In this document: one piece after another, positions 18,229 to 26,692 of the stretch
Position numbering within the stretch: position 1 is the stretch's first letter
Layout of the letters: every line of letters begins with the position of its first letter
Assembly: GCA_018061325.1 (NCBI GenBank)
Contig: JAGOUJ010000004.1
Coordinates: 1-47,191 of the forward strand
DNA length: 47,191 bases
Direction of reading: 5' to 3'
Source of the DNA: Gammaproteobacteria bacterium
GTDB lineage: Bacteria > Pseudomonadota > Gammaproteobacteria > UBA6186 > Azoamicaceae
Made by a program: the position numbers and the translations under genes
The notes under the pieces: generated by a model
The model's input: only the letters and a program-made list of their open reading frames with translations
What the model was told of the DNA's origin: nothing
Database searches by the model: none

Positions 18229-18408
18229 AAAGAGCTCTGTAAATGATTTGTTTATTTTGGGCCCCAAAGACCCATTTATTTTTGCGTAGGCACCATCCAT
18301 AGGAAGATTGGATGCGTTTTCACAATATTCATGAAGAAGTATTTGATCGGTAATGTTTTTCATGATTGAATCTTTATGCAGAAATTTCATACCAAACCCC
18401 AAAACCAA
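18223..18408 (-). pseudogene. Small open frame formed by repeat R2, probable gene remnant
   Basis: A 61-codon frame (or 55 from ATG 18390) that starts within repeat R2 and ends inside repeat O copy 1. Its opening, MKFLHKDSIMKNITDQ, is shared in decayed form with R1, showing that R derives from a coding sequence. The remainder matches nothing I recognise. It lies directly after the BrnA-like stop codon but has no visible ribosome site. I regard it as a remnant, with low confidence that it is translated. Confidence 0.35.
18332..18390. repeat. Direct repeat R, copy 2
   Basis: Second copy of repeat R (see 17351-17410). It sits 104 bases beyond repeat O copy 1 and 18 bases before the BrnA-like gene, so the order along the chromosome is R-TA-O-R-TA-O. 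Confidence 0.75.
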
Positions 18409-18687
18409 TTAATGTCCTGAAGCATATTTATGCAAAACACTAGCAATTAAAGTCTGATAAGGCAAGCCTTCAAAAGCTGCTTTTTGTTTTATATGTTCCA
18501 GATCAATATATGACATCCTGATATTTACCCTCGCCTTTTTTTGAAAATAATTAGAAGCAGCTTGCCTTGCTTTTAATTTTTCTTCTTCTAAATTATCAAC
18601 ACTCTTCCACTCGCCTCTGTCGAAAGAGTCAGATAGATCTTGCTCATATTCATCTAAATCAAAAACCGGCTTATTACTTCGTTTCAT
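18409..18687 (-). CDS. BrnA/CopG-like antitoxin
   Basis: A 92-residue antitoxin. The N-terminal half is acidic and probably toxin-binding (FDLDEYEQDLSDSFDRGEW), followed by a linker and a C-terminal ribbon-helix-helix domain (KKARVNIRMSYIDLEHIKQKAAFEGLPYQTLIASVLHKYASG). The GLPYQTLI block is characteristic of BrnA-type antitoxins. It follows the toxin gene, with a 14-base overlap; toxin-first order is normal for BrnT-BrnA. Confidence 0.88.
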   Translation of the reverse strand: MKRSNKPVFDLDEYEQDLSDSFDRGEWKSVDNLEEEKLKARQAASNYFQKKARVNIRMSYIDLEHIKQKAAFEGLPYQTLIASVLHKYASGH

Positions 18688-18997
18688 ATTCCACCTCTCG
18701 TTGCTGTATCAAATACCGTTTTTTTGCCTTTCTGCTCGGAAAAATTGTTTTAAGAAAAATCCGTCCGTCCTTTTGCTCTACAAAAGGAATCAAGTAAATA
18801 TAACGCTTCAACTCGACAACATATATTTTCTGTTCTGGATATTTTTTTACATTAGGATGTGCAATCACCTCCAACGGCCCCGTATCATTCAAAAATGCAA
18901 TAACCTCTTCAAAACTAATCCCTCTTAATTGGATCAATTGTGCATTTTTTTCGGGATCAAAATTAAATATTTCCGCCATAGCGCAAATGTATGACAT
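18674..18997 (-). CDS. BrnT-like RNase toxin
   Basis: A 107-residue protein of the BrnT/RelE-like group: FNFDPEKNAQLIQLRGISFEEVIAFLND, then HPNVKKYPEQKIYVVELKRYIYLIPFVEQKDGRIFLKTIFPSRKAKKRY. BrnT toxins are ribosome-independent RNases; the K-x-Y-P-x-Q-x-I-Y-V-V-E and FLKTIFPSRKAKKRY blocks are the family signatures. ATG 18997 has an AGAAGG ribosome site; ATG 18979 is an internal alternative. The gene points away from the 18-base inverted repeat at 19047-19113, which may hold its promoter. Confidence 0.87.
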   Translation of the reverse strand: MSYICAMAEIFNFDPEKNAQLIQLRGISFEEVIAFLNDTGPLEVIAHPNVKKYPEQKIYVVELKRYIYLIPFVEQKDGRIFLKTIFPSRKAKKRYLIQQREVEYETK

Positions 18998-19046
18998 TGT
19001 GTGCCTTCTGTCAACAGAAAGACAAAACAGTGTTCAGTACTATAAC

Positions 19047-19113
19047 TTTGCAAAGTGGCATCGCCGCCGCCACATTGAGACTCAAAATGGCATTAGCGAT
19101 GCCACTTTGCAAA
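19047..19113. repeat. Perfect 18-base inverted repeat upstream of BrnT, in the oriC region
   Basis: Arms 19047-19064 (TTTGCAAAGTGGCATCGC) and 19096-19113 are exact reverse complements around a 31-base spacer. It lies 50 bases upstream of the BrnT start and 130 bases left of the DnaA-box repeat O copy 2. Its TTTGCAAA end resembles the TTGCAA half-sites upstream of abiEi. Candidates are a BrnA operator, a cruciform at the origin or a MITE end. Confidence 0.7.
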
Positions 19114-19225
19114 AATTGGGCTTAGTTTCGCTTTTCAGCATGCAGTATTTTTGGTGTATGGGCTGTCCATAACACTGTGCACAGTCCACCCAACAAACTG
19201 TGTATTTCTGCGATTCAGCCTGCAT

Positions 19226-19420
19226 TTTCTGAAAAAGGCCTTTTTATCCACAGAGGGGTGCTATTTAGCATTCACTTATCCACAGTGTTAATTTTCGTAT
19301 CTGTTTGTTTTAATAGATAAAAATGGGTTTTAAGCCTTATACAGTCCCTTATCACTATTATCAAAGAGATCCTGATCCTTAATAATAATGAGGGCGTGTA
19401 TAAGCGCAATACAAAGGCGC
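19226..19420. other. oriC: Candidate core of the replication origin oriC
   Basis: This stretch holds repeat O copy 2 with two perfect DnaA boxes (TTATCCACA at 19244-19252 and 19276-19284), followed by an AT-rich tract of about 110 bases that includes GAGATCCTGATCC (two GATC sites) and TTAATAATAATGA, similar in style to the unwinding region of gammaproteobacterial origins. Weak box-like sequences TTATACAGT and GTGTATAAG lie further right. The position immediately upstream of rpmH is where oriC is found in Pseudomonas and relatives. The drifted copy 1 boxes are a kilobase to the left. Confidence 0.7.
19244..19293. repeat. Two-DnaA-box repeat O, copy 2
   Basis: Second copy of the 50-base repeat at 18179-18228, with both DnaA boxes perfect. 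The first 30 bases upstream are also partly alike (a GAAAAAGG or GAAAATAGG tract before the box), which extends the repeated unit slightly. Confidence 0.85.
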
Positions 19421-19481
19421 TTCGGCCCATTGACAGCCGATGCTTGATTTCGGTACAGTCGCCACTCCCGTAGATGGACCC

Positions 19482-19504
19482 TATAATGTGATTGAGGCAA
19501 CTAG
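19482..19504 (+). promoter_or_regulatory. Candidate promoter -10 and ribosome site of rpmH
   Basis: TATAAT at 19482-19487 with no good -35 at 16-18 bases upstream, then TTGAGG at 19492-19497 as ribosome site seven bases before the rpmH ATG. The -35 weakness makes the promoter call tentative; DnaA or another factor may contribute. Confidence 0.4.
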
Positions 19505-19639
19505 ATGAAAAGAACTTACCAGCCCAGCAAGATTTGTAGAAAGCGTAAGCACGGTTTTCTGGTGCGTATGCGAACCCGAGGCGGGCGCGCAGTCATTAAA
19601 AGCAGACGTCAAAAAGGTCGCAAACGCCTGGCTGTATAG
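19505..19639 (+). CDS. rpmH: 50S ribosomal protein L34
   Basis: The 44-residue protein [20 protein letters not shown] followed by an Arg/Lys-rich remainder ending KGRKRLAV is L34, which binds 23S rRNA in the large subunit. ATG 19505 is preceded by a GAGG ribosome site. Its stop is two bases before the rnpA start, and the promoter region is shared with the origin. An Ile replaces the more common Thr/Asn after PSK; otherwise it is ordinary. Confidence 0.97.
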   Translation: MKRTYQPSKICRKRKHGFLVRMRTRGGRAVIKSRRQKGRKRLAV

Positions 19640-19641
19640 CC

Positions 19642-20016
19642 TTGTTAACGCCAAATTTAGATTTTGCGAGACATAAACGTTTATTGACCAAGGCCGATTA
19701 TTCGGCTGTTTTTGAGAATCCTATCAGTTTAAAATCATCTTATTTTACCATGCTAGCGCGGCCGCATTCAGCCGGTGCACGACTGGGGGTGATTGTCGCG
19801 AAGCGCATCATGAAACATGCTGTGGATCGCAATCGTGTGCGCAGGCTCATTCGAGAAAGCTTTAGGCACCATCAGCAAGCGCTCAGCGGACTGGACATTG
19901 TGGTGCTAGTACGCTGTAATTGCGCGGACAAACCATCGGGAGTGTTACTAAGCTGTTTACGAAAACAATGGCAGGACTTAATCGCACGCTGCGCATCGGC
20001 ATCATCGCAGGGATAA
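19642..20016 (+). CDS. rnpA: Ribonuclease P protein component
   Basis: Basic protein subunit of RNase P, which matures tRNA 5' ends with the rnpB RNA. The 124-residue chain shows FARHKRLLTKADYSAVFENP and the signature AVDRNRVRRLIRESFR (RNR motif). The only suitable initiation codon is TTG at 19642, because the conserved HKRL block lies 11 codons later and there is no ATG or GTG upstream; this makes the rpmH-rnpA gap two bases, so translation is likely coupled. Confidence 0.93.
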   Translation: MLTPNLDFARHKRLLTKADYSAVFENPISLKSSYFTMLARPHSAGARLGVIVAKRIMKHAVDRNRVRRLIRESFRHHQQALSGLDIVVLVRCNCADKPSGVLLSCLRKQWQDLIARCASASSQG

Positions 20017-20204
20017 GGTGTTACCAATGCTGTATTGCGGGGTTCTTAGGTGCGCCCTGTCGCTTTGAGCCGCATTGTTCTCAGTATGCGATGGTTGCTA
20101 TTCATCGTTTAGGTGTTGTGCGAGGTGGTTATTTGTCGTTTTTAAGAATCATGCGATGCCATCCTTGGCATCCCGGTGGTATTGATGCTGTTCCGTTAAA
20201 ATAA
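19968..20204 (+). CDS. yidD: Membrane protein insertion efficiency factor YidD
   Basis: A 78-residue small protein assisting YidC-dependent insertion. The family pattern is complete: GIRCYQCCIAGFLGAPCRFEPHCSQYAMVAIHRLGVVRGGYLSFLRIMRCHPWHPGGIDAVP, with the conserved Cys residues and the final H-P-W-H-P-G-G-x-D-x-V-P. ATG 19968 was chosen because the longer frame opening at 19920 only extends into rnpA. It overlaps the rnpA end by 49 bases, a common arrangement in gammaproteobacteria. Confidence 0.94.
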   Translation: MAGLNRTLRIGIIAGIRCYQCCIAGFLGAPCRFEPHCSQYAMVAIHRLGVVRGGYLSFLRIMRCHPWHPGGIDAVPLK

Positions 20205-20213
20205 GGGGTCCTA

Positions 20214-21917
20214 GTGAATACACAGAATAATCGATTTTTCTTATTGGCAGCCATCATGCTATTGGGCAGCCTTTTATACAATGCCTGGGTGCAGGATAAG
20301 ACCCTCGATGCTTCGGTAAGCGCCACGGAAGCCAGCAGATCTTTGTCGGATCCCGAGGGGTTGAATGCTGCAAATGTGCCAGGTAGGCAAGATATTCCCA
20401 AAGTTTTAAGTGCTACACAAACGGTTGAAGAACAAATCCCGGGATCCACGCTGCCTCACCGGCATCATACCGCTGAAGTTGTGCATGTCAAAACCGATGT
20501 TCTGGAACTTGATTTAGATACGGTGGGGGGCGATATACGAAAGCTGGTGTTGTTAAACTACGCACAAAGCGAAGACAAGCCACAACAAGGATTTTCCCTC
20601 TTAGAAGATTCATCGAAGCGCTATTATATTGCCCAATCCGGTTTGGCCAGTGAGTTCGGTCCTGATATTCATGGTCGTGGGCGTGCAAAATTAACAGCCA
20701 GCGCTTCTGATTTTGTACTAGAAGATGGCCGTCATGAATTAATCGTTGATTTGCATGCACCCGTGATCCATGGCCTTAAAATCACCAAACGTTTTGTTTT
20801 TGAAAGAGGATCTTATGCCATCAAGGTTCAGTATTTAATCGATAATAAAAGCAAAGAAAATTATACAGGGAGCTTCTATGCGCGGCTTAAACGTAAAGAA
20901 GTCGAGCAAGCCAGCAGTGGCTTTTTAGGGGTTCAAACCTTTACCGGCGCTGCGGTTTATACACCCGAAACACCGTTTAAGAAAATAACGTTTAAGGATA
21001 TGAATAAAAAGTCCTTTGAACAATCGGTAGACGGTGGTTGGGCAGCCATGGTGGAACAGTATTTTGTAGCGGCCTGGATCCCGACTAAAGAATCGAAATC
21101 ATTGTATCAAGCGTCAAAAGATCAGGGAATTTATAGTGTTGGTTTCGTGAAAAACCCGGTGGTAGTGCCAGCCGGTGAACAAGGTTTGATTAGCAGTATG
21201 CTCTATGCAGGTCCTGAAATTGTTGAAACCCTGGGGGTTCTGGGTTCGGGTCTTGAGTTTGCGGTAGACTACGGTATTTTATGGCCCCTCTGCCAACCTA
21301 TTTTTTGGTTGCTAAAGAAAATGTTTCTTTTTAGTGAAAATTGGGGCATTGCGATTATTCTTACCACCTTTTTAATTAAAGGATTGTTTTATAAATTATC
21401 TGCAAGCAGTTATCGTTCGATGGGTAATATGCGTGCGATGCAACCCAAAATGGAAGCCCTTAAAGTACGCTATGCAGAGGATAAACAAAAACTAAGCCAG
21501 GCCATGATGGAGCTTTATAAAAAAGAAAAGATTAATCCCTTTGGCGGATGCTTGCCTGTTTTGGTTCAGATCCCTGTGTTCATTTCGCTTTATTACGTGT
21601 TATTGGGTAGTGTCGAGCTAAGAGAGGCGCCCTTTTTTGCTTGGATTATCGATTTATCTTTAAAGGATCCCTATTACGTGCTGCCTATTTTAATGGGCGC
21701 TAGTATGTTGATCCAACAAAAACTAAACCCTGCACCTGCCGATCCCATGCAAGCCAAGGTTATGATGTTTATGCCGGTGGTCTTTACCGTCATGTTTCTT
21801 AATTTTCCGGCGGGTCTTGTTTTATATTGGTTTGTAAATAATGTACTCTCTATTTTACAACAATGGTTTATTACGCGTTCGATAGAGAAATCGGCGGGCG
21901 GCCATGTTGCAAAATGA
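20214..21917 (+). CDS. yidC: Membrane protein insertase YidC
   Basis: Inner-membrane insertase of 567 residues acting with or without SecYEG; it also inserts the ATP synthase c subunit encoded further right. Start is GTG 20214. The N-terminal signal anchor FFLLAAIMLLGSLLYNAWV is followed by a large periplasmic domain (to about residue 340) typical of Gram-negative YidC, then the five-helix core with ENWGIAIILTTFLIKGLFYKLSA, INPFGGCLPVLVQIPVFISLYYVL and the end LYWFVNNVLSILQQWFI. The conserved core Arg lies in helix one of the core (YRSMGNMRAMQPKM cytoplasmic loop follows). Confidence 0.97.
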   Translation: MNTQNNRFFLLAAIMLLGSLLYNAWVQDKTLDASVSATEASRSLSDPEGLNAANVPGRQDIPKVLSATQTVEEQIPGSTLPHRHHTAEVVHVKTDVLELDLDTVGGDIRKLVLLNYAQSEDKPQQGFSLLEDSSKRYYIAQSGLASEFGPDIHGRGRAKLTASASDFVLEDGRHELIVDLHAPVIHGLKITKRFVFERGSYAIKVQYLIDNKSKENYTGSFYARLKRKEVEQASSGFLGVQTFTGAAVYTPETPFKKITFKDMNKKSFEQSVDGGWAAMVEQYFVAAWIPTKESKSLYQASKDQGIYSVGFVKNPVVVPAGEQGLISSMLYAGPEIVETLGVLGSGLEFAVDYGILWPLCQPIFWLLKKMFLFSENWGIAIILTTFLIKGLFYKLSASSYRSMGNMRAMQPKMEALKVRYAEDKQKLSQAMMELYKKEKINPFGGCLPVLVQIPVFISLYYVLLGSVELREAPFFAWIIDLSLKDPYYVLPILMGASMLIQQKLNPAPADPMQAKVMMFMPVVFTVMFLNFPAGLVLYWFVNNVLSILQQWFITRSIEKSAGGHVAK

Positions 21918-23376
21918 TCTTGAAACCATTGTGGCACAAGCAACGCCACCCGGTTATGGCGGTGTGGGGGTTGTGCGCGTTTCGGGCCCCCACTGTCGTA
22001 CTATTGCTGAACAAGTTCTAGGTAAAACACTCACCCATCGTGTTGCGACGATCAGCAGGTTTTTGGATACCGATAAGAAAGTGCTCGATCAAGGTATTGC
22101 CTTGTTTTTCGAAGCGCCTCACTCCTTTACAGGAGAAGATGTCTTAGAGCTGCAAGGGCATGGTGGGCCTGTCGTGATGGAGGCCTTAATCCAGACCATT
22201 CTTCGTATGGGTGCCCGTTTAGCTGCGCCCGGTGAATTTTCCTTAAGAGCTTTCTTAAATAATAAAATAGACTTGGTACAAGCAGAGGCAGTCGCCGATC
22301 TCATCCACGCTCATTCTTTGCAAGCGGCTAGAGGGGCCATGCGATCCTTACAGGGCGATTTTTCCAAGTCTGTTCAAGCTATTGTGGATGATGTCATTCA
22401 ACTTCGGGTCTTTGTGGAGTCTATGATCGATTTTCCCGAGGAAGCGATTGAAGCTCTGCAAATAGAACAGATGGCGGCTGCTTTAGAGGCATTGCAGCAA
22501 CAGCTCGATACGCTGATCATACAAGCCGATCAGGGGGCTTTAATGGCGCGCGGGGCTTCGGTGATGATTATGGGGCTACCCAATGCCGGCAAATCAAGCC
22601 TCCTTAATGCTTTATCGGCACAAGATACCGCGATTGTGACGGATATTCCAGGAACTACCCGGGATATTGTGCGTTCGCGTATTGATTGGGAGGGTATGGT
22701 CATTGAATTACTCGATACGGCAGGTCTTCGCAAAGCGCAGGATGCTGTGGAGCAAGAAGGGATCAGACGTGCCTTAGAGGCGGCTGCCATGGCTGATCAT
22801 ATTGTGTGGGTGATTGATGCCAGTGCAGCAGATCTTGAAGAAGATCCCAGGATTTTATTGAAAACGTACAATTTTTCGATGAAAGAAGGTGTGGGTATCA
22901 CGGTCTTGTATAATAAAATAGATTTGAAAAAAACACAGATAAGTTTTGCCAAATCCCAAGGAGGGGCGTCGATTCCAGGGATGGTAAATCGTCGAATACA
23001 GGGATGTATGTCCCCGAATGGGATTCAGCAAAACTTATCTGATAAGGCAGTAGCGACTAAGGCCGTAGCGACCTTTTGTGTGTCCGCAAAGACGGGTGAT
23101 GGATTATTAGATTTTAAACAACATTTAAAAAAGACTTTGGGCTTTGCTGTGGGGTCTGAACAGCCCTTCAGTGCACGCACCAGACATCTAGAAGGTTTAA
23201 AAGAAGCGAAGCATTTTATACAACAGGCCGTTTTGCAGTCTCAGACAAACAGCACCTTAGAATTGGTGGCTGAAGAGTTGCATGCGGTACAAAGGGCCTT
23301 AGAAGTTATCACCGGTCGTTTTACTTCCGATGATTTATTGTCAAAAATATTTTCAACGTTTTGTATTGGAAAATAA
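21904..23376 (+). CDS. mnmE: tRNA modification GTPase MnmE with an in-frame repeat insertion
   Basis: With MnmG, installs the cmnm5 group on the wobble uridine of several tRNAs. The N-terminal folate-binding domain, helical domain and C-terminal FCIGK with the essential Cys are intact. The G domain has [24 protein letters not shown] and NKID. The protein has 490 residues, about 40 more than the usual 450; the extra lies between NKID and SAKTG, where 53 residues replace about 20 in E. coli. That segment coincides with a 106-base palindromic element (22936-23041) and a short tandem repeat encoding [10 protein letters not shown]. The frame stays open, so the gene is probably functional. It overlaps yidC by 14 bases. 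Confidence 0.97.
   Translation: MLQNDLETIVAQATPPGYGGVGVVRVSGPHCRTIAEQVLGKTLTHRVATISRFLDTDKKVLDQGIALFFEAPHSFTGEDVLELQGHGGPVVMEALIQTILRMGARLAAPGEFSLRAFLNNKIDLVQAEAVADLIHAHSLQAARGAMRSLQGDFSKSVQAIVDDVIQLRVFVESMIDFPEEAIEALQIEQMAAALEALQQQLDTLIIQADQGALMARGASVMIMGLPNAGKSSLLNALSAQDTAIVTDIPGTTRDIVRSRIDWEGMVIELLDTAGLRKAQDAVEQEGIRRALEAAAMADHIVWVIDASAADLEEDPRILLKTYNFSMKEGVGITVLYNKIDLKKTQISFAKSQGGASIPGMVNRRIQGCMSPNGIQQNLSDKAVATKAVATFCVSAKTGDGLLDFKQHLKKTLGFAVGSEQPFSARTRHLEGLKEAKHFIQQAVLQSQTNSTLELVAEELHAVQRALEVITGRFTSDDLLSKIFSTFCIGK
22936..23041. repeat. Palindromic element inserted in frame in mnmE
   Basis: A 106-base element with perfect 14-base terminal inverted repeats (CAGATAAGTTTTGC at 22936-22949; reverse complement at 23028-23041), extending with mismatches to about 23 bases. 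The interior contains a near-direct repeat CGTCGATTCCAGGGATG / CGTCGAATACAGGGATG. The right part (23000-23038) matches 28758-28796 upstream of atpE at 34 of 39 bases. This behaviour, a palindromic repeat translated inside a housekeeping gene, resembles the Rickettsia palindromic elements. Confidence 0.8.
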
Positions 23377-23378
23377 GT

Positions 23379-25226
23379 ATGCACTTTAAAAAGATGTTCG
23401 ATGTGATTGTGATTGGCGGTGGACATGCGGGTACTGAAGCCGCACTGGCTTCTGCTCGAATGGGGGCGCATACTTTACTCCTCAGTCATAATATTGGTAC
23501 GGTGGGAGAGATGTCTTGTAATCCAGCTATCGGTGGTATTGGTAAGGGCCAGCTGGTGAAAGAGATCGATGCGATGGGTGGCATGATGGGGCTTGCGGCC
23601 CATCGCAGCGGGATCCAATGCCGTCTTTTAAATCGTAGTAAAGGACCCGCTGTGCGATCGACACGGGTACAAGCCGATCGCCTGCTTTACAAACAGGCTA
23701 TTCGTTATGCCGTAGAACATCAACCTTGTTTGTCGCTTTTTCAACAAGCCGTCGATGCCTTGATCATCGAGGGCACCTTCGTGAAAGGCGTGATTACCCA
23801 AGGGGGCCTTCATTTTTATGCAAAGTCGGTCATTTTAAGTGCAGGAACCTTTTTAGCCGGACAATTACATATTGGGAAGACACAGTATGCAGGCGGACGG
23901 GCAGGCGATCCGCCAGCCCTTGTGCTTGCACAGCAATTGCGATCGTTGAATCTAAACACCGGTCGTTTAAAGACCGGAACCCCTCCGCGTATTGATGGTA
24001 AAACCATTGATTTTTCTGTAATGGAACAACAAGAGGGCGATACCCCGCTGCCCGATTTTTCTTTTTGGGCTAAAGGACTAGAACGTCCCGCACAAATACC
24101 CTGTTTTATCACACATACCAATCCACAAACGCACGATATTATCCGTGGGGGGTTGACCGATTCACCGCTTTTTAGTGGTGCGATTCAAGGTGTGGGTCCG
24201 CGTTATTGCCCTTGCATTGAAGATAAAATTTTTCGTTTTTCAGACAGAGCGTCGCATCAGATTTTTATAGAGCCTGAGGGATTAAACACCACAGAAATTT
24301 ATCCCAATGGCATTTCAACCAGTTTACCGTTTGAAGTGCAACTGGAACTTATTCATTCTATTCGAGGCTTAGAGAACGCTCATTTAACGCGTGCGGGCTA
24401 TGCTATCGAATATGATTTTTTCGATCCCAAAGATCTGAAGCCCAGCTTGGAGACGAAGGCTTTATCGGGTTTATTCTTTGCAGGACAAATTAACGGGACC
24501 ACAGGCTATGAAGAAGCAGCCGCCCAAGGCTTACTCGCGGGTATCAATGCGGCCTGCCTAGCGCAAGAACGGGATCCCTGGCTGCCCAAGCGCAGCGATT
24601 GCTATCTCGGTGTGCTGGTGGATGATTTGGTCACATTGGGTACCACAGAGCCCTACCGAATGTTTACCAGTCGGGCAGAGTATCGTTTAAGTTTGCGCGA
24701 AGATAATGCTGATCGGCGCCTAACCCCTATTGCACGGCATTTTGGATTAGTGTCGGACGAAAAGTGGCAGCACTTTGAGCAAAAGCAAGAAGCGATCGAA
24801 CAAGAAAGTCAACGCTTATCGAATCTCTGGGTTCGTGTGCCCGCTGTGGGCGAGGCACAGGCACAACAACATCGTGCGGATGAGTTCTTAAAAAGGCCCG
24901 AGATTGATTATCAAAGCTTGATGCAAAACCAAGGCATAGGTCCCGGTGTTTTGGATCCCTGCGTTGCAGAGCAAGTAGAAATACGCTTTAAATATGCGGG
25001 CTATATTGATAGACAGCAAAAAGAGATTGATCAAAGCCATAAACACGAACATCGATCCATTCCTTCAAACTTCGATTATGCTGCTGTGATGGGTTTATCC
25101 AAAGAACTGTGCGAAAAATTAACCAAGGTTCAACCCCAAACCCTAGGACAGGCGATGCGTATTCCAGGCATGACACCGGCAGCCATTACCTTACTGTTGG
25201 TTTATCTAAAAAAAGGGAATGGCTAG
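23379..25226 (+). CDS. mnmG: tRNA uridine 5-carboxymethylaminomethyl modification enzyme MnmG
   Basis: FAD-dependent partner of MnmE. The 615-residue protein starts [23 protein letters not shown], with the dinucleotide-binding [17 protein letters not shown]; the conserved [22 protein letters not shown] follows, then [12 protein letters not shown] with the family Cys and [19 protein letters not shown] toward the C-terminal helical domain. The ATG at 23379 is used; an in-frame TTG at 23361 overlaps mnmE and is less likely. It overlaps rsmG by 8 bases. Confidence 0.97.
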   Translation: MHFKKMFDVIVIGGGHAGTEAALASARMGAHTLLLSHNIGTVGEMSCNPAIGGIGKGQLVKEIDAMGGMMGLAAHRSGIQCRLLNRSKGPAVRSTRVQADRLLYKQAIRYAVEHQPCLSLFQQAVDALIIEGTFVKGVITQGGLHFYAKSVILSAGTFLAGQLHIGKTQYAGGRAGDPPALVLAQQLRSLNLNTGRLKTGTPPRIDGKTIDFSVMEQQEGDTPLPDFSFWAKGLERPAQIPCFITHTNPQTHDIIRGGLTDSPLFSGAIQGVGPRYCPCIEDKIFRFSDRASHQIFIEPEGLNTTEIYPNGISTSLPFEVQLELIHSIRGLENAHLTRAGYAIEYDFFDPKDLKPSLETKALSGLFFAGQINGTTGYEEAAAQGLLAGINAACLAQERDPWLPKRSDCYLGVLVDDLVTLGTTEPYRMFTSRAEYRLSLREDNADRRLTPIARHFGLVSDEKWQHFEQKQEAIEQESQRLSNLWVRVPAVGEAQAQQHRADEFLKRPEIDYQSLMQNQGIGPGVLDPCVAEQVEIRFKYAGYIDRQQKEIDQSHKHEHRSIPSNFDYAAVMGLSKELCEKLTKVQPQTLGQAMRIPGMTPAAITLLLVYLKKGNG

Positions 25227-25875
25227 GGTGGGGGTTTTTCCAACAGCCCAATGCCTAGAAGCCTTGCGTGTGGGCTTAGCCTCGGCCTCTTTAAATATTG
25301 AAGCGACGATTCAAAAACAACTGATTGCCTATCTTGCGCTGTTAGATCAGTGGAATGCTGTGCATAATCTGAGCGCAATACGCGATCCCTTGCAGATGGT
25401 GCAGCGCCATCTGCTCGATAGTTTGGTGCTATTGCCCTTTTTACCCCCAGAACCCTTTCGTTTTATCGATGTCGGTACAGGGGCGGGCCTGCCCGGGATC
25501 CCTTTAGGTTTTTGTAGGCCCGAAGCCCAAGGTGTTTTACTCGACAGCCGTCAGAAGAAAATAACCTTTGTGAAGCATGTGCTACTATCCTTGAAGATCC
25601 CAGGTTTGGAGGCAGTCTGTGCACGGGTTGAAGACTATGAGCCCGCAGAGTGTTTCGATTTAGTTATTTGCAGAGCTTTTTCCTCGGTGTCCGCCTTTGT
25701 GCAAGGCTCCAGACATTTGTGTAAACTGGGAGGACAATTCCTTGCCATGAAAGGTCAAGTGCCAACAGAGGCGTGGGGTTCTTTAGCGCCCGATGGTGTA
25801 CTAGAACGTATACAGCCTTTGCAGGTGCCAGGATTAATCGGTGAACGCTGCGCTGTTTTTATAAAGAGGCATTGA
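25219..25875 (+). CDS. rsmG: 16S rRNA (guanine527-N7)-methyltransferase RsmG
   Basis: Methylates G527 of 16S rRNA using S-adenosylmethionine. The 218-residue protein has the substrate-facing [13 protein letters not shown] block, the SAM-binding loop [15 protein letters not shown] with [13 protein letters not shown], and the conserved [10 protein letters not shown] that contains the catalytic-region Arg. It begins inside the end of mnmG and its stop overlaps the first possible parA codon, so mnmG-rsmG-parA-parB look like one transcription unit, as in many bacteria. Confidence 0.95.
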   Translation: MARVGVFPTAQCLEALRVGLASASLNIEATIQKQLIAYLALLDQWNAVHNLSAIRDPLQMVQRHLLDSLVLLPFLPPEPFRFIDVGTGAGLPGIPLGFCRPEAQGVLLDSRQKKITFVKHVLLSLKIPGLEAVCARVEDYEPAECFDLVICRAFSSVSAFVQGSRHLCKLGGQFLAMKGQVPTEAWGSLAPDGVLERIQPLQVPGLIGERCAVFIKRH

Positions 25876-25877
25876 GT

Positions 25878-26678
25878 GTGGGAAAAATAATAGCTTTCGC
25901 CAATCAAAAAGGCGGGGTCGGTAAAACAACCAGTTGTGTGAATCTAGCCGCTGCGCTTGCGAATATCCGCTATAACATTTTATTGATTGATCTAGACCCA
26001 CAGGGTAATGCCACCATGGGTAGCGGTGTGGATAAGCACCATTTAAGCTTAAGTGCCAACGAAGTCTTGCAAGGACAAGCCTCTATGGTAGAGGCCATTA
26101 TTGCTAAGACACCGGGTACTTATGCGTTGTTGCCTTCCAATGGCGATTTAACCGCTGCAGAAGTCGTATTATTGCGTACGCCGCATCAAGAGAAGAAACT
26201 AAAAGAAGCGCTCAGCAGTCTTGAAACAGCCTATGATTTTATATTGATTGATTGCCCGCCTTCTCTTAGTATGCTCACCTTAAATGCCTTAGTGGCAGCA
26301 CAAGGGGTGATTATTCCGATGCAGTGCGAATATTACGCCTTAGAAGGCTTATCGGCATTAATGTCTACTATTGAGCAAATTCACATCGATCTCAACCCAG
26401 GGCTTCAAATAGAAGGGGTTCTTAGAACGATGTATGATCCTCGCAATCGTCTGTCTACCGAAATTTCTGCACAATTAGTGGCTCATTTAGGTCGCAAAAT
26501 CTACCAGACGGTGATCCCTCGCAATATTCGTTTGGCAGAAGCCCCGAGTCATGGGTTGCCTATCTTGTTTTATGATAGAGGTTCCAAAGGTTCAGAAGCG
26601 TATCAACGTTTAGCGACCGAATTTTTAATGCGTTTAGGGTTGCGCGTTGAACAAGCGCTAGAACTCGAAACAGTCTAA
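25878..26678 (+). CDS. parA: Chromosome partitioning ATPase ParA
   Basis: Soj/ParA Walker-type ATPase that moves ParB-parS complexes apart. It has the deviant Walker A KGGVGKTT near the N-terminus, LLIDLDPQGNATMGSG and FILIDCPPSLSMLTLNAL. I favour the GTG start at 25878 (VGKIIAFANQKGGV) because an AAAGAGG ribosome site lies nine bases upstream; a TTG at 25872 would add two residues. Length is about 266 residues, family-typical for chromosomal ParA without an N-terminal DNA-binding extension. The cognate parS sites are at 10632, 11404 and 12414. Confidence 0.95.
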   Translation: MGKIIAFANQKGGVGKTTSCVNLAAALANIRYNILLIDLDPQGNATMGSGVDKHHLSLSANEVLQGQASMVEAIIAKTPGTYALLPSNGDLTAAEVVLLRTPHQEKKLKEALSSLETAYDFILIDCPPSLSMLTLNALVAAQGVIIPMQCEYYALEGLSALMSTIEQIHIDLNPGLQIEGVLRTMYDPRNRLSTEISAQLVAHLGRKIYQTVIPRNIRLAEAPSHGLPILFYDRGSKGSEAYQRLATEFLMRLGLRVEQALELETV

Positions 26679-26692
26679 TCAATGGAGGTACT

